Source: Clostridiales bacterium
GTDB lineage: Bacteria; Bacillota; Clostridia; Acetivibrionales; RGIG10202
Length of the DNA: 32,933 nt
Reading direction: 5' to 3'
Assembly (NCBI GenBank): GCA_017961515.1
Contig: JAGCXC010000092.1
Coordinates: 79,626-112,558, forward strand
In this document: piece after piece, positions 9,068 to 16,560 of the stretch
Numbering within the stretch: position 1 is the first letter of the stretch
How the letters are laid out: every line of letters starts with the position of its first letter
Position numbers and translations under genes: made by a program
Notes under the pieces: model-generated
Databases searched by the model: none
What the model saw: only the letters and a program-made list of their open reading frames with translations
Told to the model about the DNA's origin: nothing

Positions 9068-11641
9068 TCATATTTTCTGTCGTTCTATTCCTTTATCCTT
9101 TTTTATATCAACTTTATCTATCGGAACTGTTTTTTTCCGCAACAGATTAATCATATCTTTATTATCAATTTCCTGCGCCATATCCAACGCGGTTTTTCCA
9201 TTTTTATTTTTCTTTAAAACATCTGCACCTTCTACTAATAACAACTTAACAAAACCTATATTGTCACTGCAACATGCAATCATTAATGCAGTAATTCCTC
9301 TGTAATTTTCTTTATTTATATCTGCACCATTATCTATAAGCAACTTTGCAATACGAATATTGGTAATATTTTCAGTAGACGAACAAATATCTTTTAGGGG
9401 CGTATTAGCGTATTTATCCACACAATTAACGTCCACTCCTAACGAAATTAACACTTTAACCAAACTAATATTACTTCTTCTTAAAGCATACATTAGCGGG
9501 CTCAAACTCCCCTCCCCTTCCATGTTGCTGTTTAAATCCTTCTTATCAAGCACTGCTTCCAACACAATTTTCGCTACATTTTCGCTAATACCGTAGTCAT
9601 CTATAAATTTTACCGCACTCAATCCTTGCATGTATTTTTCATTAAGCCTAGCCTTTTTACTAAGTAATAACCTAACAACCTCTTCATTTTCTCCAAGGCA
9701 CGCTACCATAAGTGCAGTATCTCCACTAGGGGTAGCGATATTTACATCTACTCCAAACTCTAACATATTTTTTGTTAATTCAAAATTTCCATTACTTAAT
9801 GTTTTAAAAAATAATTTCTTAGTATCTATTTTTTCAAAATTGATACAACTTAGTACATTGTTATCGGTAATTCTAGATACCACATCCATAAGACCATTCT
9901 CATCTTTAAACGACATATTTTCTACATCAGTCTTTATTTCACTAAAATCAATATCACTAAATTTTAAAAAATTACCGCTATTGTTACTAACCAAAAATGC
10001 TTCTTTTATTTTTTCTTTATTCTTCTTTAATATATCACTTAAACTCTTTAATATCTTTTTCTTTCCTCTCATAAATTCGCTAGTTAATAATTCATAATTC
10101 TTTCTATCACGTACACTTAAAATATATTTATAATTAACAAAAGATTTAACATCCACAACTTCTCCATAGCTTTTCTCAAATATCTCATCTAACTCACTTT
10201 TATAAGGAAGACACTCAACTCCCTTTCGATAAAACTCAAAGAATTTTTCACTATGTTCCTTTTCTGGTACAGCATTTGCATATCTTGCATATGCTTCACT
10301 ATAAGTTAACTTTAACTCTCTTACAGCTGCAGGAAAATATTCCTCCAACAAATTCAAAAAATACACTGCTTTATCTAACTCTATAGACTCAATTTTATAA
10401 ATAGCATATTTGTCCAACCAATTTTTATCCATCACATACAAAATTTTATACAGCCTTTCCATAGAACGATTTTTAGCAAGCAACAAAAAATTCTCATAGC
10501 ATCCCCACAACGTTCTAGATGATACGTATTTTAATCTAGACTTAATATCAATCTCTTTGAATATATTAAAGAATGACTTTTCAAAGAAACCCTCTTTTAA
10601 CATATACTTTTCCTTAAGTTTGATTACTTTTTCATTAAATTTCCTATTATACGTATACTCTGCCCACTCATCATCCATTTTATCTTCTTGTAGTAAATCA
10701 CTTACTTCAACACCTATTTCCTCTAATTCCTTTTGTAAACACTTCTTTTCAAAAGATTCTAGTAATTCCATTCCCTCCATTTTTCTTCTGATATGCTTAT
10801 TTTTTAGCCTATTTATCTTCTTTAAAAATATCTTATTATAAATATATTCTTTCCACTTATCCTCTACAAAATTGATAAAATCTTCATCAAACTTTCCACT
10901 ACTTTTAACAACATCTTTTAAATTATCCAAATACAATCTATGCATTTTTGCCTTGTCAAACACTCCTTCAGGTATTCTTTCATATTTTTTATATTTAGGA
11001 TAAGCAATGCAAAGCGCACAATTTATAGCAGCCTCTAAATTCTTACACGCACAATTCCCTGTTTTTTGGTTCATAGCATTTACTCCATCAACACTATCTC
11101 CAGAAAGTTTTTCATATATCTCAAAAACTTTTAATTTTTTACTTTCTGTAAAAATCTCCATCAAATCTTCATATTTTTTATTTATACATTTTTGATATGT
11201 AAAAGCTCCTTTGGGCCTATATCCCTTGTTTACCAAAACACATTCACACTCTCCTTGGACTTTTGTAACAACTGCAAAAAACATATGCCCTTCCCTAGCC
11301 ATTGGTGTACTCGCTAAAATAGGTACTATGACAAAACTTTTTGCATTGTTATCCTTTAAAGCCTTAAATTCTTCTTTGTACTCTCCATTAAAAATAATGT
11401 CGTACGAACGCTTAAATGATTCTTCGAACGTATCATAATCCTCATCTTTAGTATCCACATTTTCTAGTATAATACTAGCCAAATTACAATAAAGGGATTC
11501 CATATCTATTTTTTTAAGTCCTAGTCTATTATCTGCAAGACCCATAACCTGCATAATTTGATTCTCTATTCTATCACTTGTCATATCATCAACACATTTT
11601 TTTAAATTGTCTAAAAAATATACTCCACTTAAACCCTTCAT
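9068..11641 (-). CDS. Ankyrin-repeat protein with a possible clan CE-like cysteine peptidase domain
   Basis: An 857-residue protein. Residues 1-220 form a compact domain in which a strand (SFVIVPI, 102-108) is followed by GHMFFAVV (H119), VLVNKG (N138), then Q192 and C197 in NQKTGNCACKN. The order and spacing His-19-Asn-54-Gln-5-Cys resemble clan CE peptidases (YopJ, Ulp1, adenain). Against this, C132/C134, C197/C199 and C208/C211 could form a metal site. Residues 220-600 are helical, with a duplicated W-x-E-Y-x-Y-N module at W263 and W326; about 607-835 are ankyrin repeats. No signal peptide or membrane segment. The frame opens upstream at 11755, but ATG 11641 has GGAGGAGGAG eight bases upstream and is clearly the start. 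The gene stands alone between the ligase/membrane-protein pair and dprA. Ankyrin assignment is firm; the peptidase is inference. Confidence 0.85.
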   Translation of the reverse strand: MKGLSGVYFLDNLKKCVDDMTSDRIENQIMQVMGLADNRLGLKKIDMESLYCNLASIILENVDTKDEDYDTFEESFKRSYDIIFNGEYKEEFKALKDNNAKSFVIVPILASTPMAREGHMFFAVVTKVQGECECVLVNKGYRPKGAFTYQKCINKKYEDLMEIFTESKKLKVFEIYEKLSGDSVDGVNAMNQKTGNCACKNLEAAINCALCIAYPKYKKYERIPEGVFDKAKMHRLYLDNLKDVVKSSGKFDEDFINFVEDKWKEYIYNKIFLKKINRLKNKHIRRKMEGMELLESFEKKCLQKELEEIGVEVSDLLQEDKMDDEWAEYTYNRKFNEKVIKLKEKYMLKEGFFEKSFFNIFKEIDIKSRLKYVSSRTLWGCYENFLLLAKNRSMERLYKILYVMDKNWLDKYAIYKIESIELDKAVYFLNLLEEYFPAAVRELKLTYSEAYARYANAVPEKEHSEKFFEFYRKGVECLPYKSELDEIFEKSYGEVVDVKSFVNYKYILSVRDRKNYELLTSEFMRGKKKILKSLSDILKKNKEKIKEAFLVSNNSGNFLKFSDIDFSEIKTDVENMSFKDENGLMDVVSRITDNNVLSCINFEKIDTKKLFFKTLSNGNFELTKNMLEFGVDVNIATPSGDTALMVACLGENEEVVRLLLSKKARLNEKYMQGLSAVKFIDDYGISENVAKIVLEAVLDKKDLNSNMEGEGSLSPLMYALRRSNISLVKVLISLGVDVNCVDKYANTPLKDICSSTENITNIRIAKLLIDNGADINKENYRGITALMIACCSDNIGFVKLLLVEGADVLKKNKNGKTALDMAQEIDNKDMINLLRKKTVPIDKVDIKKDKGIERQKI

Positions 11642-11669
11642 AGGCTCTACTCCTCCTCCACCGTACACC

Positions 11670-11698
11670 AATCTAACAGCGCATCTGTAAATAATCAA
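11670..11698 (-). promoter_or_regulatory. Possible promoter of the second ankyrin gene
   Basis: On the minus strand TTGATT (11693-11698), 17 bases, TAGATT (11670-11675): four of six matches in each box. The leader would be about 20 bases and hold only the ribosome site. Weaker than the other promoters listed. Confidence 0.33.
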
Positions 11699-11869
11699 AT
11701 GCGCCATTACCTCTATAAATCTCAATAAATCTTCTATTTTTAGTGATAGCAGCACTCTTCTTTTTGTCTATAACTCTATTTTCGGCATTAATAATACTAT
11801 ACTTACCATTTTTTGCGATTCATCCCTCGCTCTCTAGAGATAATAGAACTCTCGCTAAATTATAGATAT

Positions 11870-12160
11870 CTATATCTGCATATAAGGACGCGCTGCCGTT
11901 ATATCCATATCCCTTTCTCCAACTCTTTCGATAATAGCGCTATCAACATTACCATCATCAATCACAACTTCAACTGTTATCACATCTTGTGCTTGCCTCT
12001 CTCGTTCTTGTCGTCGTATTGTACGTTGCCTTAATTTATTAACAACAACCTCAAACATCCTAATCGCCAGCAATGTAACCAAAGCTGCAACCGCAACTGC
12101 TCTAGCCTCATCCCAAAAAGTACCTTCCTCATCGCTTCTTTTAATCATAACATCATCCAT
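11870..12160 (-). CDS. Small single-pass membrane protein, unknown function
   Basis: A 96-residue protein: an acidic N-terminus, one hydrophobic segment at about 21-40, then an arginine-rich stretch (42-56) and an acidic/valine-rich tail. By the positive-inside rule the C-terminal part would be cytoplasmic. The ATG at 12160 is two bases after the stop of the acyl-CoA ligase and has no ribosome site of its own at normal distance (the nearest GGAG is 17 bases away), so it is probably translated by coupling. It uses Arg, Ala and Val far more than its neighbours. A 14-bp palindrome (TATAGATATCTATA, 11861-11874) overlaps its stop. I do not recognise the family. A chance frame is possible but the membrane pattern and gene coupling argue for a real gene. 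Confidence 0.6.
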   Translation of the reverse strand: MDDVMIKRSDEEGTFWDEARAVAVAALVTLLAIRMFEVVVNKLRQRTIRRQERERQAQDVITVEVVIDDGNVDSAIIERVGERDMDITAARPYMQI

Positions 12161-12162
12161 CT

Positions 12163-13884
12163 TTAGTACTTTGGTATCTCCTTATACCTTTTTATTTTTT
12201 GCGTAGTTGTCTTTATAAATGCTGTATCTCTAATGGTAAATTCCTTTATGTGCTTATACAGAGGAATTTCTTTATTAATATTTTTTATAACATCACCTAA
12301 AAATTTCTTAATATCCTCTGCCGACACAACAACCGCCTTTAGACTTTCCTTAATTGCGTCTATATTAGGAAAAATTTGCGCATTAACTCTAACCTCACCA
12401 GTTTCCTCGTCACTCTTTCCAAATACCAATGATTCAAGCACATATGGACTACTATTAATTTTTGTCTCCAACTCTTCTGGGAATATATTCTTACCATTTT
12501 TAGTGACAATAACATTCTTGTTTCTTCCTGTTATATAATAGAACCCATCTTTATCCTTGTACCCCAAATCTCCTGTATAAAACCATCCATCTTTAAAACA
12601 CGACTTATCTACCTCTCCATTTATCAGATACCCAAGCATTATATTAGGACCTTTTGCTAATATCTCACCTATTCCATCTTCATTCGGATTATTTATAGTA
12701 ATATCTACACCCGGTATAGGTAATCCTATAGAACCATGTCTACACACACTGTCTCTATTTCCTATAAGAAGAGGCGCACATTCTGTTAAGCCATACCCTT
12801 GAAGCGTTTTTATACCTAAATCCCAAAAACACTTAGACACTTCAGGAGCAATTGCCGCAGCTCCGGTTATTATAAGCCTTAGGTTCCCCCCTAAAGTAGA
12901 ATGAATTTTTCTAAATACTTTTCTTTTTATATCTATTTTAAAAACATCTCTTAGAACATTTGTTACACCAATTGCCACTTTCAAAAAAGTTGTCAATCCT
13001 TTTGTTTTCTTTGCCTGCTCCCATATTTTCTTATGCATATTTTCTAGGAGCAATGGCACTGTTATCAATATTGTTGGACCGTACTCCTTTAAATTTTTCT
13101 GTATGTATCTTAATCCATCATTAAAATATATTGTACTACCTCTGTACAATAATAAAATAAATCCTAAAGAAGCCTGATACGTATGATGCAAAGGCAATAT
13201 CGAAACACTTGAATCTTCTTTTTTTACATCAACAGTAGTACATACTGACATTATGTCTTCACACACATTCTTCTGCGATAACATAACACCCTTAGCATTG
13301 TCCATAGTACCTGATGTAAACAATAATATACTCATCTCTTCGCTAGACACCTGTACCTCTTCAAATGATGTATCTCCTCTCTCAATCAAGCCTTCTCCCT
13401 TGCGCACAAGCTTATAAAGTGACAATCTCGTATCATTATCATCTTCTAAATCCATATTAATAAAAAATTTTAAGGTAGAAATATTAGACGCTATCTCTTT
13501 CATCTCCTCTGAATACTTATCAGAAAAAATCACAATATTAGCATTACTTTGCTGTATAAGATTAATCTTTTCAGATGTTGGCAACTCTTTATCCATCGGA
13601 ACAACTACTCCACCTGAATTTGTTGTTGCAAGATATGCTAAACACCACTCATACCTATTTTCACCCAATATACATACTACAGGCTTTTCTGGCACTAACT
13701 TAAGTAACGACGTACCAAGAGAAGCAACATTATTATATAGTTCTTCATATGATATATTTTTATAATTACCATCAGATATCTTTTTCACAAAAGCTAGCTT
13801 TTTTGCAAAAAGCTCTTTACTTTGTTTTAGCATATCTTTAAAATTAATTATTTTTCGCACTTCATACATTTTTTTTGATTTCAT
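12163..13884 (-). CDS. Long-chain acyl-CoA ligase (AMP-forming)
   Basis: Adenylates a carboxylic acid with ATP and transfers it to coenzyme A. The 573-residue protein has the adenylate-forming motifs in order: TSGTMDNAKGV at 190-200 (phosphate loop), GYGLTE at 363-368, YTGDLG at 436-441 and the C-terminal catalytic lysine region TTTQKIKR (K563). Motif details and length fit the FadD-type long-chain branch; an acyl-ACP ligase cannot be excluded and the chain length used cannot be read from the sequence. The ATG at 13884 has AAGGAG six bases upstream. It is followed after two bases by the small membrane protein. No beta-oxidation or lipid-synthesis gene is adjacent. Confidence 0.9.
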   Translation of the reverse strand: MKSKKMYEVRKIINFKDMLKQSKELFAKKLAFVKKISDGNYKNISYEELYNNVASLGTSLLKLVPEKPVVCILGENRYEWCLAYLATTNSGGVVVPMDKELPTSEKINLIQQSNANIVIFSDKYSEEMKEIASNISTLKFFINMDLEDDNDTRLSLYKLVRKGEGLIERGDTSFEEVQVSSEEMSILLFTSGTMDNAKGVMLSQKNVCEDIMSVCTTVDVKKEDSSVSILPLHHTYQASLGFILLLYRGSTIYFNDGLRYIQKNLKEYGPTILITVPLLLENMHKKIWEQAKKTKGLTTFLKVAIGVTNVLRDVFKIDIKRKVFRKIHSTLGGNLRLIITGAAAIAPEVSKCFWDLGIKTLQGYGLTECAPLLIGNRDSVCRHGSIGLPIPGVDITINNPNEDGIGEILAKGPNIMLGYLINGEVDKSCFKDGWFYTGDLGYKDKDGFYYITGRNKNVIVTKNGKNIFPEELETKINSSPYVLESLVFGKSDEETGEVRVNAQIFPNIDAIKESLKAVVVSAEDIKKFLGDVIKNINKEIPLYKHIKEFTIRDTAFIKTTTQKIKRYKEIPKY

Positions 13885-13961
13885 AACTCTCTCCTTAAAA
13901 CTTTATTTTTCTAGTCACACACACTTAAAGCCATTTATCAAGACTTAATCTATTTAACTTT

Positions 13962-13980
13962 TGGGGCGGTTCACCCCCCA
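13962..13980. other. G/C-rich hairpin in the leader of the acyl-CoA ligase
   Basis: TGGGGCGGTTCACCCCCCA folds with a five-pair outer stem (TGGGG/CCCCA). It stands out in very AT-rich surroundings between the tRNA-Lys terminator and the ligase start. Neither strand has a T run after it, so it does not look like a terminator. No known riboswitch consensus was recognised. The 141-base gap around it has no convincing promoter. Confidence 0.35.
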
Positions 13981-14025
13981 CACATATAGACTCGGTACAT
14001 CCTCACCAACTTAAATATAAAAAAC

Positions 14026-14053
14026 AAAAAAGCCCCTTTTTCTATAAAGGGGC
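14026..14053 (-). terminator. Rho-independent terminator of tRNA-Lys
   Basis: On the minus strand GCCCCTTT and AAAGGGGC pair across a six-base loop and are followed by TTTTTT. It starts four bases beyond the encoded CCA end of the tRNA. Confidence 0.92.
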
Positions 14054-14056
14054 CTT

Positions 14057-14132
14057 TGGTGCACCATCAGGGACTCGAACCCTGGGCCCACTGATTAAGA
14101 GTCAGTTGCTCTACCATCTGAGCTAATGGTGC
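14057..14132 (-). tRNA. tRNA-Lys (anticodon CUU)
   Basis: A 76-base cloverleaf with acceptor stem GCACCAT/ATGGTGC, D-arm AGCTC-AGATGGTA-GAGC, anticodon stem ACTGA/TCAGT with loop CTCTTAA (CTT at the anticodon), T-arm with GGTTCGAGTCC and an encoded CCA. It is a single-gene unit with its own consensus promoter and terminator. An apparent open frame running through this region is only a by-product of the tRNA sequence. Confidence 0.97.
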
Positions 14133-14153
14133 TCGCTTCACCGAACATGTATC

Positions 14154-14182
14154 ATTATACACACTCCCCATATCTTTGTCAA
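14154..14182 (-). promoter_or_regulatory. Consensus promoter of tRNA-Lys
   Basis: On the minus strand a perfect TTGACA (14177-14182), 17 bases, and a perfect TATAAT (14154-14159). The tRNA begins 22 bases downstream. It is the strongest promoter match in the window, as expected for a stable RNA gene. Confidence 0.9.
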
Positions 14183-14325
14183 TAAAAAAATTATATTTTT
14201 TTTCGTTTTTTTTGCAGAAAATCTTTCCTAGGCTTCCAGGACACTTTTGGAAAGTATTTTTTAAGTATACTTGGGAAAAAACATCACTTTTCAAAAATTA
14301 ATAACCAAAATTTTCGTAATACTTT

Positions 14326-15060
14326 TTAATAATAAACCTCCACCAAATATAGCCCATGTGATGGCGCTGTCTGTCCAGCCTTAACTCTATCTTTCGCATC
14401 TAAAATTTCTAGCATCTTATTAGGTGACACTCTCTTTACCCCAATATCAATCAATGTCCCCACAATTATTCTAACCATATTATACAAAAAACCGTCTCCT
14501 CTTACTTCTACAATAACCCTGTCTCCATCTTGTTTTATATTTATATCATGTATTGTCCTAACTGATGTCTTAGCCCCTCCTCCGCTCGCTCTAAATGAAC
14601 TAAAATCGTGTGTACCTATTAAAAATTTAGCTGCCCTATTAACTATATCAATGTCTATCTTTTGCTTAACGTGATAAGCATTATCCTTAAATAATGCACT
14701 TTTTGTGTATCTGTTATGTATAAGATATATATACTTTTTGCCACAAGAGTCATACCTAGCATTAAAATTATCTGGCATAAGCTCAGACTTTACAATAGCT
14801 ATATCATCAGGAAGGTATGCATTTATTGCAAGGCAAAACTTCTCTGGCGCAATTGTCGAATTGGTTATAAAATTCGCCACTTGTCCAAATGCATGCACCC
14901 CTTCATCTGTTCTACTAGCACCGATTAAATCAATACTCTCACCCGTTAGTTTTTTTATTGCATCCGCCACTACACCTTGTACTGTAATAACATCCGGTTG
15001 TATCTGCCATCCATGATAATTTCGGCCATCATACTCTATTGTAAGCTTTATATTATTCAA
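14326..15060 (-). CDS. truA: tRNA pseudouridine synthase A (positions 38-40)
   Basis: Converts uridines 38, 39 and 40 in the anticodon arm of tRNAs to pseudouridine; cytoplasmic. The 244-residue protein has the catalytic aspartate D52 in GASRTDEGVHA, the N-terminal YDGRNYHGWQ (10-19) and the C-terminal FLYNMVRIIVGTL characteristic of the family; length is typical. The ATG at 15060 is only three bases after the stop of the ROK kinase gene, with AGGT in the overlap region acting as a weak ribosome site, which suggests translational coupling. It is the last gene of the run starting at nrdD. No clear terminator was seen in the 140 bases that follow before the tRNA-Lys promoter. Confidence 0.97.
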   Translation of the reverse strand: MNNIKLTIEYDGRNYHGWQIQPDVITVQGVVADAIKKLTGESIDLIGASRTDEGVHAFGQVANFITNSTIAPEKFCLAINAYLPDDIAIVKSELMPDNFNARYDSCGKKYIYLIHNRYTKSALFKDNAYHVKQKIDIDIVNRAAKFLIGTHDFSSFRASGGGAKTSVRTIHDINIKQDGDRVIVEVRGDGFLYNMVRIIVGTLIDIGVKRVSPNKMLEILDAKDRVKAGQTAPSHGLYLVEVYY

Positions 15061-15063
15061 TAC

Positions 15064-16032
15064 CTAAAACACCTTTCTATTATATTCATTCAAAAATGCT
15101 GCACCTAAAATTCCAGCTTTGTTTCCTAGTTTTGCTAACTTTATATCTGTCCTATCCTTTAAATTTTGTCCCATCTCACTAGACTTACCTACTTCATCTT
15201 TCACCTTTTGCAAAAAATATTTACCGGCATTTGATATACCTCCACCTATAGCTATCAACCCAGGTTGAAAAATGTTAATAAGATTCACTATACCAAATGA
15301 TAGATACCCTATGTACTCATTTAGAACTTTTTGCGCTGCTATATCCCCTCTTTTTGCTTGGGCAAATACAACTCTAGACTCAACTCTACTCATATCTCCA
15401 TCTACTGCACTGTACATACTTGTGCTGTTATCATTTTCTATAGACTTAATTGCTAAATTTTTTAGTGCCGTTGCAGATGCATACATCTCCCAACATCCTC
15501 TTCTTCCACAACTACACTTTTCCCCTCTCATTACTATACTCATATGCCCAAGCTCACCTGCTGCACAATTCACACCCCGATATATAGATTCATTTATTAT
15601 GATGCCCCCTCCTATTCCTGTCCCTAGCGTAACCATAATTGAATCTTTATATCCTTTCGCTACACCAAACTTTGCTTCAGCCAATGCAGCACAATTAGCA
15701 TCGTTTTCTATGTAGACTGGAATATTGAAATATTTTTTCAACTCATCACTTATTTTTACTTCGAAAAAATTTATGTTAACTGCTCTTACAATAACACCTT
15801 TATCATTATCAACAACTCCAGGAACACCAATACCTATACGCTCTATCTGTTTCATCGATAATCCACTATTTTTTACTATCTTTTTTATAAGATTGGCTAT
15901 ATCCCCTATTATAACTTGTGGATCAGCTCCTTTTTGAGTCTTTATTATACTATTCTTTATTATCTTACCATCACAAGACACAACTCCTGCCTTTATATTT
16001 GTCCCACCCAAATCTACTCCTACGTAGTACAT
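15064..16032 (-). CDS. ROK-family sugar kinase, probably glucokinase
   Basis: Phosphorylates a hexose, most likely glucose, with ATP. The 322-residue protein has the N-terminal phosphate-binding DLGGTNIKAG, the catalytic ENDANCAALAE segment, the TLGTGIGGG loop and the ROK zinc motif CSCGRRGCWE (C-x-C-G-x2-G-C-x-E). No DNA-binding N-terminus is present, so it is a kinase and not a ROK repressor. The frame extends to a GTG at 16041, but ATG 16032 has GAGG eight bases upstream and matches the family start. It lies 24 bases after nrdG and three before truA, in the same transcription direction; the combination with ribonucleotide reductase genes has no obvious metabolic logic. Substrate specificity is inferred only. 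Confidence 0.9.
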   Translation of the reverse strand: MYYVGVDLGGTNIKAGVVSCDGKIIKNSIIKTQKGADPQVIIGDIANLIKKIVKNSGLSMKQIERIGIGVPGVVDNDKGVIVRAVNINFFEVKISDELKKYFNIPVYIENDANCAALAEAKFGVAKGYKDSIMVTLGTGIGGGIIINESIYRGVNCAAGELGHMSIVMRGEKCSCGRRGCWEMYASATALKNLAIKSIENDNSTSMYSAVDGDMSRVESRVVFAQAKRGDIAAQKVLNEYIGYLSFGIVNLINIFQPGLIAIGGGISNAGKYFLQKVKDEVGKSSEMGQNLKDRTDIKLAKLGNKAGILGAAFLNEYNRKVF

Positions 16033-16056
16033 TAACGCCACCTCTTTTTAGTCATA

Positions 16057-16542
16057 TCAATTGCAATACATCTGTCCAATTTGTATTTCTCTTTGGTTGG
16101 TAGATCCTTTAAACTTTAGGTTTGCATCCATCTTTGTTTGGTCAAACTCTCCATCAACCAAAACATCAATATTCTCTAACAATGTTTTGCATCCTAAATC
16201 TGTCTTAGCTCTCTTTACCAAATCCTCATACAGATATCCTGTGTAGGTCCACACATTATAACCCATTTTTTTTGCACAATGAGCCAAAATGCTGACTACA
16301 TTAGCCTGATCAAATGGCTCACCCCCGCTAATAGTTAACCCATCTAACAACGGATTTTTTTTCATTCTCTCTATTATGTCACCAACCCTAACAAGAGTCC
16401 CTCCTTTATATGAATGAGTCTTAGGGTTATGACACCCTTTACAATTGTGGCTACATCCTTGTGTAAACACAACAAACCTTATACCTGGACCATCTACTAT
16501 TGATTCATCCACTATTCCGGCTATCCTTATTAACTCATCCAT
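16057..16542 (-). CDS. nrdG: Anaerobic ribonucleotide reductase activase (radical SAM)
   Basis: Uses a [4Fe-4S] cluster and S-adenosylmethionine to place the glycyl radical on NrdD. The 161-residue protein carries the radical-SAM motif C-x3-C-x2-C in QGCSHNCKGCHN and the GGEPF motif after it; length is typical of the small activases. The frame opens at ATG 16551, where GAGGAG touches the codon directly; ATG 16542 lies nine bases after the same sequence and is therefore chosen. It follows nrdD after 18 bases, which fits their joint function. Confidence 0.96.
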   Translation of the reverse strand: MDELIRIAGIVDESIVDGPGIRFVVFTQGCSHNCKGCHNPKTHSYKGGTLVRVGDIIERMKKNPLLDGLTISGGEPFDQANVVSILAHCAKKMGYNVWTYTGYLYEDLVKRAKTDLGCKTLLENIDVLVDGEFDQTKMDANLKFKGSTNQREIQIGQMYCN

Positions 16543-16560
16543 TGTTCTCATCTCCTCATC

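Noticed and set aside
11642..11755. Extended N-terminus of the second ankyrin protein
   Set aside because: The added segment covers a purine-rich ribosome site (GGAGGAGGAG) and the probable promoter of the gene.
11861..11874. 14-bp palindrome TATAGATATCTATA as an operator
   Set aside because: It overlaps the stop codon of the small membrane protein, is entirely AT-rich except two bases and could easily be chance.
14067..14294. Open frame of 75 codons on the minus strand through tRNA-Lys
   Set aside because: It runs through the promoter and tRNA gene; its predicted end is the translated tRNA. Not a protein gene.
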